Origin: JADJPF01 sp964492845
GTDB lineage: Bacteria > Acidobacteriota > Blastocatellia > Chloracidobacteriales > JADJPF01
NCBI GenBank assembly: GCA_964492845.1
Contig: CAZBMZ010000022.1
Span: 51,429 to 115,428, forward strand
Direction: 5' to 3'
DNA: 64,000 nucleotides
The position numbers and the translations under genes are program-made. Below the pieces are notes generated by a model. It searched no databases, had not been told where the DNA came from, and saw only the letters and a program-made list of their open reading frames with translations. This document shows positions 16,395-25,980 of the stretch, in pieces (position 1 is the first letter of the stretch; each line of letters starts with the position of its first letter).

Positions 16395-18638
16395 CTATTT
16401 TGCTAGTAGTTTTCCTAGGCTTTCTTGCCAGTCTTGTTGTAATTTATCTACTTGCAAATTGAGTATTTCTTTCTGATCAGCCCTAACGCTAAAACTATCT
16501 TTACAAGTTCTTCCAAGTTGAGTAAGTAAAATACCATATTCTTTAGCTAACTCTTCTATTGCTAATAAATTATCGAATTTTACAGAGACAATTATTCTAG
16601 ATGGAGATTCACCAAATAAAGCAGCAGCTAAAGAAATATCTTGAAAGGTTGCTAAATCTAAATCTATTGATGCTCCAATTGTTGGACTACTTCCTTGTGT
16701 CATTAGGCAACACTCAGCTAAAGCAACTAATAAACCACCATCAGAAACATCATGTGCAGAAGAAACTAAGCCTCTATTAATTGCTTGTAGACAAAGCTTT
16801 TGAACTTGTTGTTCATAGCTTAAGTCTAGGTTTGGTACTTGGCCGATGATTTGACCATAGATTGTTGATAAATATTCGCTTGCTCCTAAATCTTCTTTTG
16901 TTTCTCCAATAAGTAAAATAATTTCATCTGTCGCCTTAAAATTTCCAGTAATTAAATTTTTAAGGTCATCTATAAGCCCTACAACACCTAAAACCGGTGT
17001 AGGATAAACACCTTGGCCTTCAGTTTCATTATAAAAACTAACATTTCCTCCTGTAATTGGAGTTGAAAAAGCTTGGCAAGCTTCAGTAATACCATCTATT
17101 ACTTCGCTAAATGCCCACATAACTTCTGCACGTTCAGGAGAAGCAAAATTTAAACAATTTGTTGCTGCTAAAGGTCGCGCTCCAGTTACAACTAAGTTCC
17201 TACAGCTTTCTGCAATTGCTAGTTTTGCTCCTTCTTTTGGATTTAATTGGCAATATCGCCCATTTCCATCTAAAGACATTGCAATTGCTTTTCGTGTCTC
17301 TTTAATGCGAATCACTGCCGCATCTGACCCAGGTAAAACTATAGTATTTGTTCTTACCATATAGTCATATTGCCGGTAAATCCAACGACGAGAAGATAAA
17401 TTAGCGGAGAACAAAAGTTTAAGAAATACATTTTCCACGTCTGATAAACTTAAAGGGTACTTTTCTTTAAGTTCTGTAGCAGAAGGGTAGGTAATTTCAA
17501 CGGCTTTTATTGGACGTTGATAAATAGGTGCTTCGTCGGTTAAAGCTTTATTTGGAATATCTGCAACTAGTTCGCCATTATAAAAAACTCTTAAATGTTT
17601 AGTGTCTGTTACTTTACCAATTACTACTGCATCAAGTCCCCAGCGGGTGAAAATATCTATTAATTCACGCTCTCGACCAGGTTGAGCAACTAGAAGCATT
17701 CTTTCTTGGGACTCAGAGAGCATAATTTCATAAGCTGTCATTTGTTCTTCACGAACAGGAACTAAATTTAGCTCTAAATCAATTCCAGTTTCGCCTCGTG
17801 CGCCCATTTCACAACTTGAACAGGTTAGGCCAGCAGCACCCATGTCTTGAATACCAACTACAGCACCAGATCGCATAGCTTCCAAACAAGCTTCTAGCAA
17901 TAATTTTTCTAGGAAAGGGTCGCCAACTTGCACCGTCGGACGTTTTTCTTCTGTAGTTTCGTCAAATTCGGCTGATGCCATTGTTGCGCCGTGAATACCA
18001 TCACGACCAGTTTTTGCCCCTACATAAATTACTGAGTTACCTAGTCCACTAGCTTTACCTAAAAAGATTTGATCTCGTTTCATTACTCCTAAAGCAAAGA
18101 CATTAACTAAAGGATTTTTACTATAACAATTATCAAAATAAACTTCTCCACCAACCGTAGGACAGCCAAAGCTATTTCCATAATTAGCAATTCCAGCAAC
18201 AACTCTAGTCATTAAATAGCGGTTTTGCGCTTCTTCAAGCGAGCCAAAACGCAAGCTATTTAATATAGCCAGCGGTCTAGCTCCCATAGTAAAAATATCT
18301 CGTAAAATACCACCAACTCCAGTTGCCGCGCCTTGAAAAGGCTCTATAAAACTAGGGTGATTATGAGATTCAATCTTAAAAGCAACACACCAATCACCAC
18401 CTATTTCAATAATACCTGCGTTTTCTCCAGGCCCTTGAACAACAGATTTGCCTTTTGTTGGTAGTCTTTTTAAGTGAATCCTAGAAGATTTATAAGAGCA
18501 ATGCTCAGACCACATTACAGAAAAAATACCTAATTCTGTTAAATTAGGTTTACGAGATAAAAGAGTTTCAATTTTTTGATATTCCTCATTACTGAGGCCG
18601 TGATCAGCGATAATGGCAGGGGGAATTTGTTCAGTCAT
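16395..18638 (-). CDS. purL: Phosphoribosylformylglycinamidine synthase subunit PurL
   Basis: The large synthetase subunit of FGAM synthase, step four of purine synthesis. At 747 residues it is the small, Bacillus-type PurL that lacks the fused glutaminase and needs PurS and PurQ, neither of which is in this window. It has the catalytic region MWSEHCSYKSSR near residues 43-54, GGVGGILRD-like phosphate loops (ATGVGGILRDIFTMGARP) and the second ATP-site motif VSDGGL. The protein is complete with the expected N-terminus. It is probably co-transcribed with the downstream acyltransferase. Confidence 0.96.
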   Translation of the reverse strand: MTEQIPPAIIADHGLSNEEYQKIETLLSRKPNLTELGIFSVMWSEHCSYKSSRIHLKRLPTKGKSVVQGPGENAGIIEIGGDWCVAFKIESHNHPSFIEPFQGAATGVGGILRDIFTMGARPLAILNSLRFGSLEEAQNRYLMTRVVAGIANYGNSFGCPTVGGEVYFDNCYSKNPLVNVFALGVMKRDQIFLGKASGLGNSVIYVGAKTGRDGIHGATMASAEFDETTEEKRPTVQVGDPFLEKLLLEACLEAMRSGAVVGIQDMGAAGLTCSSCEMGARGETGIDLELNLVPVREEQMTAYEIMLSESQERMLLVAQPGRERELIDIFTRWGLDAVVIGKVTDTKHLRVFYNGELVADIPNKALTDEAPIYQRPIKAVEITYPSATELKEKYPLSLSDVENVFLKLLFSANLSSRRWIYRQYDYMVRTNTIVLPGSDAAVIRIKETRKAIAMSLDGNGRYCQLNPKEGAKLAIAESCRNLVVTGARPLAATNCLNFASPERAEVMWAFSEVIDGITEACQAFSTPITGGNVSFYNETEGQGVYPTPVLGVVGLIDDLKNLITGNFKATDEIILLIGETKEDLGASEYLSTIYGQIIGQVPNLDLSYEQQVQKLCLQAINRGLVSSAHDVSDGGLLVALAECCLMTQGSSPTIGASIDLDLATFQDISLAAALFGESPSRIIVSVKFDNLLAIEELAKEYGILLTQLGRTCKDSFSVRADQKEILNLQVDKLQQDWQESLGKLLAK

Positions 18639-18742
18639 AATATATTAGAAAAATTAGGGAGTAAAAAAACAGATTATTATGACGACACTTACCTTAAAAG
18701 ACAACCCAAGCTGGCAAAGTCATAAGTTTTTAATTAATAGAT

Positions 18743-19615
18743 TTATTTAATTATTTGTTCATTTTTTGTAAAAAGCGTCATGGTATTAGCTGGAACAAGC
18801 CGAATACCTTCTTTATCTAATGCAGCTTTAATAGCTAGTTTAGTTTGCGTAGAAACTGTGCCTAAGCTAAATTCAGGTTTTACCCAAAACCAAACTTCTA
18901 AATTAACAACATTAGCTGAAAAAGAAGTAATACTAATGGAAATAGCAGGATCTTCGGTTATTTCCTCAAAGTTTTTGAGAGTATTAAGGACAATATCTTT
19001 TACTTGTTCAAAAGAGCAACTATCATCAATTGCTAAATTTACTATGACTCTGCGAGAGCTTTGCAAGGAATGTTTTATAACTATAGCACTAAAAACTTTT
19101 GCATTAGGGATTGCTACTTCTCTACCATCAACTGTTTTTAGAATGGTGGCACGTATAGCTAAATCTTCTACAATGCCTTCAAAAGTTTCTATTGTTACTA
19201 AATCACCTATCTTAAAAGGTCTAGTAGAAAGTAAAACTACGCCAGCAATAAAATTAGCAATTATGTCTCTTACAGCAAAACCAAGTGCAGCACCAGTTAA
19301 ACCAAGTGCGGCAAAAAGTGCTGCTGCATCAACATTTAGCACACTAAGCGTTACTGCTAGACCTACTAGCCAAACTGCTATGCCACCAATACGCACAACT
19401 AAAGATTGAATGTTTTGATCTGCTTTAGTGGTTGCCATTGCACGGCTAATTGTTCTACGAACAAAGCGTGCTAGCAAAAGGGTAAGAACTAATATAAGAA
19501 ATGCGGATCCTATTTCTGGGATAAAGCCAATTAAACGTTTCCAAACTTGAGTAGAAGCCCCAGTAATTTGCTTAGAAATATCTTCTAGCGTTTGTTGTAC
19601 TAAAATTAAAAGCAT
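18743..19615 (-). CDS. Small-conductance mechanosensitive channel (MscS family)
   Basis: A 290-residue inner-membrane channel protecting against hypo-osmotic shock. Three N-terminal membrane helices are visible. The third is the pore-lining helix FAALGLTGAALGFAVRDIIANFIAGVVLL (about 90-118), rich in Gly/Ala as in MscS TM3. It leads into FKIGDLVTIETFEGIVEDLAIRATIL, the start of the cytosolic beta domain. The C-terminal alpha/beta domain is complete. The length matches E. coli MscS (286). It is transcribed alone, downstream of a decayed ankyrin-repeat remnant. Confidence 0.93.
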   Translation of the reverse strand: MLLILVQQTLEDISKQITGASTQVWKRLIGFIPEIGSAFLILVLTLLLARFVRRTISRAMATTKADQNIQSLVVRIGGIAVWLVGLAVTLSVLNVDAAALFAALGLTGAALGFAVRDIIANFIAGVVLLSTRPFKIGDLVTIETFEGIVEDLAIRATILKTVDGREVAIPNAKVFSAIVIKHSLQSSRRVIVNLAIDDSCSFEQVKDIVLNTLKNFEEITEDPAISISITSFSANVVNLEVWFWVKPEFSLGTVSTQTKLAIKAALDKEGIRLVPANTMTLFTKNEQIIK

Positions 19616-19636
19616 AGTTTTTAGCTTATAAAAAAT

Positions 19637-19711
19637 TTACTCTAATAATTTAACAATTTCTTTATGATTTTGTAATTTTGCAATATATAAAGCAGTTTGA
19701 CCATTAGAAAT
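19637..19711 (-). pseudogene. Remnant of an ankyrin-repeat gene (last repeat only)
   Basis: In the gap between the MscS gene and the HEAT gene the minus strand encodes NGQTALYIAKLQNHKEIVKL followed by Leu, Glu and a stop at 19637-19639. This fits the terminal ankyrin repeat consensus (G-x-T-A-L-x-x-A ... I-V-x-L-L). Reading upstream in the same frame, homology ends and a stop codon appears at 19739-19741. No start codon or further repeat is seen, so only about 23 residues of an ankyrin protein survive. Confidence 0.6.
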
Positions 19712-19826
19712 TTTTAATCTTAGATTCAGTGTCTTTAGCTAACAAAACTACTACTATATCAACTATTTGTTTTCTCTCCTAGTCACTATAATATTTTTCA
19801 ATAGTCTATTAAAGGTAGGAAGATAA

Positions 19827-22067
19827 ATGTTAACTCAATTAATAAAAGAGCTAAAATCTGCTACAGACCTTGAAGTAAAACTAGATTTAATAGCTAGAAT
19901 TGGTGACCTTGGCGAACTAGCAAAACCAGCAGTTCAAGACCTGCTGCCATTACTTGATCCTACAAATCCAGAAATTTTTATAGCTACAGTAGAAGTGCTA
20001 GCCAAAATTAAAGATCTAATTGTTTTACCTAAACTAGTAGCTTTAGCTAAGGATGAAGCTTTAGAGAATAACTTAAGAAAAACAGCAATAAAAAATTTAT
20101 CAATATTTAAAGATAATTCAATTATTCCAGATCTAATTTCTTTATTATCTGATAAAAAAGCATTTATTTGTAATCAAGCAATTAAAGCTTTAGCAAAATT
20201 TAAGAATGATACAAGCGTTTTTCTAGCTTTAACTAATTTACTACCAAATGCTAAGCCATTAGTTCAAAACAGCATTCTTAAAATTCTAATCAAGTGTAAA
20301 GCTTCCAATGTAATACCTTTTTTTATTTATACTCTTAATAATGCTGATGAAAAGTTATTTAATAAATTAGTAATGTTCTTAAACAATTATAAATATAAAG
20401 ATTTAGTGACCAATATAGTCCAACAAGACCTAAATTTGATAAATAGGCTTTTTGTTGAACTAGAAAAGAGTTTTGACACTTTTGAATATTATAATCCTAT
20501 AGTTAATTTACTGAAGCGTTTTCCAGAACAAACACTTATTCCAAAGCTAAGAAATTTACTTTATAGCACTAAAGAAAATGCTCAGTTTTATGGAGCATCA
20601 ATTGCGAAAGAACTTAAAATAGACGAGTTAGCACCAGCTTTAATCACTAATCTTAATCATCCATCAAGGTATGTTCATAGCCAAGCAGCAGAAGCCTTAG
20701 CAAGTTTTTCTAGCATTAGCATTTCAGAATCTGAAAAAGGAAAATTTATAAATTCTCTTATCAATATATTAGAAAACAATGAATGGAATTATGCTTTTAA
20801 TCAAATAGTTGAAAATATTGAAGATGATTCTATTAAATCAGAATTTGTTAATAAAATTATTAGTCTAATTTCTAGCAGTGATGAAAACATACAAAGAGAA
20901 ATAATAAGTATATTAGGAAAATTAGAAAAATTTATTAATAATGCTCAAACTATAGATTTATTAACTTCAGTGTTAGAAGACACTTCTAAATATTCTATAG
21001 ATTTGCGCTGTTCTATAATTGAGCTATTAGGAGATCTAAAAATTACTGAATTTGTCCCTAAATTAATCAAATATTTAGAAGGCTCTGATGAGATAAGAGA
21101 CAGTGCTGCTTATGCTTTAGGACAAATTCAAGACCCTAGAGCTATTCCATACCTAGTTAAATTACTTAATAAAGATAAACAGTTAAAACTCTATAAAGTT
21201 TTAGAAGCTTTAGCAAAATTTCCTGATAAAGATGCTCTTTCTGCTGTCATCAAACAAGCTACAAACCCAAATATTCATTATGTTTTTAGATTAATTTCAG
21301 AAAACCCTTCAAAGGAAGCTTCTTTAGCTATCCTGGATGCCTTAAATCATCCTGATGATGAGGTAAAAGAAGTTGCACTAAATTATGTTCCTCAGCTTAA
21401 CAATATTAGTAAAACTGAGATAAAAAAGATTTTAGTACCTTTAATTGGACATAAAAAACTTTCTCTTAGAAAAGCGGCATCTACTGCATTATCAAACCTT
21501 GATATACTAATAGATTTTGATGATCCTGATATTGTATTTATTCTATCTGCTAAAGTTAAGTATTCTTATAATGAAAGAGATGAAATTGTTAAACTAATAG
21601 CTAGTTATAAAAATAGAGTAAGTATTATACTTAATTTAATTGATGAATTTGTTATTGAAAACTTACAAGCATCTAACAAATACACATCTGAACCAGGTTT
21701 TTTAGCTTACATAGTCTGCTTGTTATTAAGTAAATGCAAAGGCATTGCTATAGAAATTGCTCAGAGCAATGAGAAAAGCTATAAAACTAAATTAATTAAT
21801 TTATTAAAGGAAAAAGATAATCATTTTAAGATAGAAGCTATTAGAATAATTTCAGAGCTTAAAGATCCTGATTTTATGTTTATTTTGAAAGATTGTTTAA
21901 AAGATGAATCTTCTCATATTCGTGCAAGAGCAATTAAAGCAATAGCAAAAATAGCTGATAATGGCTTAAAGGCTGATCTAGTTAAGCTTGTAGAGCAAGA
22001 TCAAGATAAAAACGTCCGAAAATCAGCTATTGCTATACTTAAATCTTTAGCCTGGCAACCAAATTAA
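19827..22067 (+). CDS. HEAT-repeat protein
   Basis: A 746-residue solenoid made almost entirely of HEAT-like helical pairs of about 30-37 residues. Clear units are GDLGELAKPAVQDLLPLL near the N-terminus, IRDSAAYALGQIQDPRAIPYLVKLL around 424-450 and HIRARAIKAIAKIADNGLKADLVKLV near the C-terminus. There is no signal peptide, membrane helix or catalytic motif, so it is a cytosolic scaffold or binding protein. A Shine-Dalgarno (AGGAAG) precedes the ATG. The stop is 6 bases before a DUF2227-type membrane protein, suggesting translational coupling. The partner is unknown. Confidence 0.88.
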   Translation: MLTQLIKELKSATDLEVKLDLIARIGDLGELAKPAVQDLLPLLDPTNPEIFIATVEVLAKIKDLIVLPKLVALAKDEALENNLRKTAIKNLSIFKDNSIIPDLISLLSDKKAFICNQAIKALAKFKNDTSVFLALTNLLPNAKPLVQNSILKILIKCKASNVIPFFIYTLNNADEKLFNKLVMFLNNYKYKDLVTNIVQQDLNLINRLFVELEKSFDTFEYYNPIVNLLKRFPEQTLIPKLRNLLYSTKENAQFYGASIAKELKIDELAPALITNLNHPSRYVHSQAAEALASFSSISISESEKGKFINSLINILENNEWNYAFNQIVENIEDDSIKSEFVNKIISLISSSDENIQREIISILGKLEKFINNAQTIDLLTSVLEDTSKYSIDLRCSIIELLGDLKITEFVPKLIKYLEGSDEIRDSAAYALGQIQDPRAIPYLVKLLNKDKQLKLYKVLEALAKFPDKDALSAVIKQATNPNIHYVFRLISENPSKEASLAILDALNHPDDEVKEVALNYVPQLNNISKTEIKKILVPLIGHKKLSLRKAASTALSNLDILIDFDDPDIVFILSAKVKYSYNERDEIVKLIASYKNRVSIILNLIDEFVIENLQASNKYTSEPGFLAYIVCLLLSKCKGIAIEIAQSNEKSYKTKLINLLKEKDNHFKIEAIRIISELKDPDFMFILKDCLKDESSHIRARAIKAIAKIADNGLKADLVKLVEQDQDKNVRKSAIAILKSLAWQPN

Positions 22068-22073
22068 ACATAT

Positions 22074-22598
22074 ATGCCTAAAGGAAAAACACATGACAAA
22101 ATTAGCTTTCTACTAGTTTTGCCAACTTTTCTAACTACTTATTTCTATTCACAAGACTTAAATTTAAGTGCTTTAGTAACAATATTTATGCTATTTGGTG
22201 GACTAATGTTTGGCCCTGACCTAGACATTAATAGCAAACAATATCAGCGTTGGGGGCCGCTTAGGTTTTTATGGCTACCTTACCAAAAATTATTTAGCCA
22301 TCGTTCCCCCTTTACGCATGGAATTTTTTTAGGAACTCTAGTAAGAATAGGGTACTTTTTTCTAGTTGTAACTTTAGTAACTGTAATAATTAGCTATGCT
22401 TGGCTAATATTTCATAGTAAAACGCCTGACTTAGAAAAACTAATAGTTCAAACTACTAATCAACTACTAATTTTAGCTATTACGCTACCGAAAAATTACT
22501 TAATAGGAATGTTGATAGGTATTTGGTTAGGTGCTGCTAGCCATACAATAGCGGATCTACTTACTACGGCTTTTAAACAAATTGTTAAATCACTTTAA
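22074..22598 (+). CDS. DUF2227-type membrane metal-binding protein
   Basis: 174 residues with about three membrane helices. The family's conserved polar residues sit between them: His7-Asp8 in GKTHDKIS, GPDLDINS, the HRSPFTHG segment and the C-terminal SHTIADLL. This pattern of His and Asp at membrane edges marks the YdjM/DUF2227 superfamily of putative metal-dependent hydrolases. It is found in cyanobacteria and other Gram-negatives, with no proven reaction. The ATG is 6 bases after the HEAT-repeat gene and probably in one operon with it. Confidence 0.75.
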   Translation: MPKGKTHDKISFLLVLPTFLTTYFYSQDLNLSALVTIFMLFGGLMFGPDLDINSKQYQRWGPLRFLWLPYQKLFSHRSPFTHGIFLGTLVRIGYFFLVVTLVTVIISYAWLIFHSKTPDLEKLIVQTTNQLLILAITLPKNYLIGMLIGIWLGAASHTIADLLTTAFKQIVKSL

Positions 22599-22659
22599 TT
22601 AGATGTGTTATTATGGGAGTTAAAATCTAATGTTCAATTGAGTTCTGGAGGCCACACTA

Positions 22660-24210
22660 GTGAGTTCTGAAGACTCCGCAAATCCAAAATTATTACAAAT
22701 TTATAAACGAGTATTAGCAGATTTTAAGTTAATTTGGTCAATTAAAGATCATTATGAAACCCTATCTTATAATTTAGGCGATGAAGATTTAATGCAGCCA
22801 CCTTTTGATCTAAATCGTTTATATGGAACACTAAAAGTTTTATATGAAGTAATTCAAAAAAACTCTTCTCCTGCCCTTGTAACAAGGCTTGAATCTGTAG
22901 CACAGGAAATAGTTGCTACTAATGAATGGTTTGATCAATTAGATAAGCATGTTTCTCCTTATGATTTAAGAGTTTATATTGAGCAAAATCCAGAGTTTGA
23001 ACAAACACAGCTTAGTTTTCTAGCTAAATATTTTCTTAATAAGCTTAACCCTTCAGCCGATGATTTTGCTAAGGCAGATTATTTGCTAGCTAGAACATTT
23101 TCTTGGGTTGATGATGATGGCATTGCTCATATCAATGTTGAAAGTGAAGAAAAGCTAGAAGAATCAATAAAAAAACTATTGCCTCGTAAATGGCGTAGTA
23201 ATACCCCTGTAGGCTCACTTGGTGCAACAGCACAGTTAATTTATTATAATGAGCAAATTAGGGCAACATCCTCTTATGATCAGCTTATTTCTACTGGAAT
23301 AATTGGAGAAATAAGAAAATTTAAGAGCGACTTAAGCGAAAGTTTTTATAGTGGGCAAGTTTTATCTAAATGTGTACAACTTAATGTAGAGATGCGTAAC
23401 CGGTTTAATTATTTCTACCAGGAAGAAAGCGAACAGTTAAAGCAATTTTCTTTAGCTTTGCTTAATTCAACCGCAGAAGTAATGCAGGATCCAAATAATC
23501 CTATGTCACAGGAAGGGTTATTTTCTGCTATAGAATTTTCCCAGCGATCTTTAGAGCTTCTAGCAAATGACTACAATAAAACACAACCTTATATGGAGCG
23601 ACTATCACAAATTCGAGATATGTTGCAACGTACAGCTATATTGCATGGACTGGATCCATACGCAGTTAGTAAACCTGATGTAAGTAGCATTGCTACAGCA
23701 CTTAATGAGCGCACTTTAGACGATTTAGGACAAGTTGATGATACAGGTCTTCAAGAACGCTTAGGCGCGCTTAATGAGCTAATACGCTCTATTCAAACCG
23801 CCCCAAGGCCATCAGCAGTAAAAATATTAAACTTAGAGCATTCTACCCTAGTTCTTTCTTCTTGGGAATTTGATGCTTTTAAGCCTTCTTCAAGTGATAG
23901 TTATTTTACTAGGTTAACTTATGATGTATTAAAGCGTAGTGTTGCTTTAATTGCAGAAATTCAAGAAAACCTAGCATTGTATCGACTTCATACAGATACA
24001 ACACAACTTGCCAATTCTTATTTAATGAAATTAAACTTTTATGTACTACAAGCACAAAAAATTGCTGAAGAGCTAGAAAAAGAAAGCGTTTCTGCTAGAG
24101 AGCGGCAACAAATTGATGCTGCTTGTAACCTTTCTGCTACTAGGCAAAAGCTTTTAGATAGTTGTAACCGAATTAAACCTATAATAGAAAAAGCTACTAG
24201 TAAGGTTTAA
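22660..24210 (+). CDS. Unknown helical family, stand-alone member next to hflX
   Basis: A 516-residue helical, cytosolic protein that matches the proteins at 4590-6271 and 6293-7861 and the C-terminal half of 42897-46715. Anchors here are SPYDLRVYIEQN (99-110), LLARTFSW (142-149), SFYSGQVLSKCVQLNVEMRN (228-247), ILNLEHSTLVLSSWEFDAF (389-407), LKRSVALIAEIQE (424-436) and LSATRQKL (491-498). The last block is shared with the AAA fusion protein (LAATRQKL), so these two are the closest pair in the C-terminal part. GTG start with a good Shine-Dalgarno (GGAGG, 8 bases upstream). hflX follows. Function not assignable. Confidence 0.8.
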   Translation: MSSEDSANPKLLQIYKRVLADFKLIWSIKDHYETLSYNLGDEDLMQPPFDLNRLYGTLKVLYEVIQKNSSPALVTRLESVAQEIVATNEWFDQLDKHVSPYDLRVYIEQNPEFEQTQLSFLAKYFLNKLNPSADDFAKADYLLARTFSWVDDDGIAHINVESEEKLEESIKKLLPRKWRSNTPVGSLGATAQLIYYNEQIRATSSYDQLISTGIIGEIRKFKSDLSESFYSGQVLSKCVQLNVEMRNRFNYFYQEESEQLKQFSLALLNSTAEVMQDPNNPMSQEGLFSAIEFSQRSLELLANDYNKTQPYMERLSQIRDMLQRTAILHGLDPYAVSKPDVSSIATALNERTLDDLGQVDDTGLQERLGALNELIRSIQTAPRPSAVKILNLEHSTLVLSSWEFDAFKPSSSDSYFTRLTYDVLKRSVALIAEIQENLALYRLHTDTTQLANSYLMKLNFYVLQAQKIAEELEKESVSARERQQIDAACNLSATRQKLLDSCNRIKPIIEKATSKV

Positions 24211-24277
24211 TTATAAAAATAGGAGAATAATTATTAGTAACGTTTACGGGAATATAAAAGGGTTAAAACCAAATCAA

Positions 24278-25957
24278 ATGCGGCGTTTAGAAAAAATTTA
24301 TCAACGGCGTATTCCTCCTAAAGAGATTGTGACACAAGACTTTGCTAGGCTAATGACAGAGTTATCTCATGAAATTGGCCGTCAAATAGGAGTCTTAGTT
24401 AATCGTAGAGGACAAGTAGAGTATGTAATTGTTGGAGATGCTAAGAAAATAGAACTGCCTGACTTTAAGCGTGTACGTGCTGGCGAAGAACGTTTTCGCG
24501 GCCTTCGTTGCTTACATACTCATTTATATAATGAACCATTAACCCAAGATGACTTAACCGACTTAGCTTTATTACGACTGGATTTAATGGCAGCTATTGA
24601 AGTGGACTCTAAAACAGGGTTGCCGGGTCTAGTTAAAGCAGCACATTTAATGCCTATTGATGAAAGTGATGATTTGCTAACAAGTTCACAAAATAGTAAT
24701 TGGGCATTTTTAGATCCACGTCCTCCTTATGAGTTAACAGAGGATTTTTTAGTTTTAATTGAGTCTTTAGAAGAAGAATTTGCCCGTCGTTCTGCTTCTC
24801 AAAAGAAAATGGCTGGCAAAGATGGAGCTATCCTAGTGGGCGTTACAACTGATGGTTTTGCCGAAGCTCAAGATTCAATGGATGAACTAAAAGAACTAGC
24901 TCGCTCTAGCGGTATTGTTGTATTAGATAACATTTTACAACGCCGTCACGAATTAGACCCTAAGTATTTAATTGGTAAAGGTAAGCTAGAAGAAGTAGTT
25001 ATACGTAGTATGCGTTTAGGTGCAAATATGATTGTTTTTGATAAAGATTTGTCTCCTGCACAAGTGCGACTGATAAATGAAGCAACAGACTTAAAAATAA
25101 TTGACCGTAGCCAATTAATTTTAGATATTTTTGCTCAACAAGCTGCAACTAGCGAAGGAAAAATACAAGTTGAACTAGCACAATTAAAATACTTATTGCC
25201 TCGTTTAACAGGTAAGGGAACGGAGATGTCGCGTCTTATGGGTGGTATTGGTGGGCGTGGGCCAGGGGAAACAAAGCTAGAAGTTGACCGTCGCCGAGTT
25301 CGTGAAAGAATAAAGATGCTTGAGCAGCAATTAGATAAAATCCGAACTGCCCGCCAAGCACGCCGCGCTAAACGTACTCGTAAGAATTTGCCAGTAATTT
25401 CTATTGTTGGTTATACTAATGCTGGTAAGTCGACTTTACTTAATACTTTAACTAATAGTGATGTACTAGCAGAAGAAAGAATGTTTGCCACTTTAGATCC
25501 ACGTAGTCGGCTATTGAGACTGCCACGTTTACAAGAAGTTATTATCAATGATACAGTTGGATTTATCCGGGATTTACCAGAAACCTTGCTAGCAGCTTTT
25601 AAGGCGACTTTAGAAGAAATGGAGGATTCAGATTTATTAGTGCATTTAGTTGATGCTGCTAATCCACGTTACTTAAATCAAATTGCTTCTGTAGAAAAAA
25701 TATTATTAGAACTTGAGTTAAACAACTTACCTAGAATTTTAGTGTTTAATAAATGTGATTTAGTAGCAGTCGCAGAAGTAGAAAATTTATGTAGATTGCA
25801 TAATGCAATTGCAATAGTTGCTTCTCAAAAGCAGAGCCTAGAAGCATTATTAGAAAAGATTGATCAGCAATTAGGAAAATTATCTTTACCAGCAAATAGC
25901 TTATTAAATGATTCTAGTAGTGATGTTGGGATAATTTTTTCCGATATGATTAACTAA
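24278..25957 (+). CDS. hflX: GTPase HflX, long form
   Basis: A ribosome-associated GTPase. HflX proteins bind the 50S subunit and split stalled or hibernating ribosomes. The glycine-rich linker GGIGGRGPGETKLEVDRRR, the G1 motif GYTNAGKSTL, G3 DTVGF and G4 NKCD are all present. An N-terminal domain of about 190 residues marks the long form. The ATG at 24278 gives 559 residues but has a poor ribosome site. The same frame continues upstream as NVYGNIKGLKPNQ, the usual N-terminus of long HflX, behind an AGGAGA at 24221-24226, with only ATA/ATT codons available as starts. Translation probably begins near 24233. The 845-residue HD protein follows after 23 bases. Confidence 0.93.
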   Translation: MRRLEKIYQRRIPPKEIVTQDFARLMTELSHEIGRQIGVLVNRRGQVEYVIVGDAKKIELPDFKRVRAGEERFRGLRCLHTHLYNEPLTQDDLTDLALLRLDLMAAIEVDSKTGLPGLVKAAHLMPIDESDDLLTSSQNSNWAFLDPRPPYELTEDFLVLIESLEEEFARRSASQKKMAGKDGAILVGVTTDGFAEAQDSMDELKELARSSGIVVLDNILQRRHELDPKYLIGKGKLEEVVIRSMRLGANMIVFDKDLSPAQVRLINEATDLKIIDRSQLILDIFAQQAATSEGKIQVELAQLKYLLPRLTGKGTEMSRLMGGIGGRGPGETKLEVDRRRVRERIKMLEQQLDKIRTARQARRAKRTRKNLPVISIVGYTNAGKSTLLNTLTNSDVLAEERMFATLDPRSRLLRLPRLQEVIINDTVGFIRDLPETLLAAFKATLEEMEDSDLLVHLVDAANPRYLNQIASVEKILLELELNNLPRILVFNKCDLVAVAEVENLCRLHNAIAIVASQKQSLEALLEKIDQQLGKLSLPANSLLNDSSSDVGIIFSDMIN

Positions 25958-25980
25958 AAAGATAGTTATTTAAGATCAAA

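Noticed and set aside
18780..19409. 209-residue ORF on the plus strand opposite mscS
   Set aside because: It is the antisense of a clear MscS gene, has a composition typical of shadow frames (Ser/Thr/Ala-rich) and no ribosome site.
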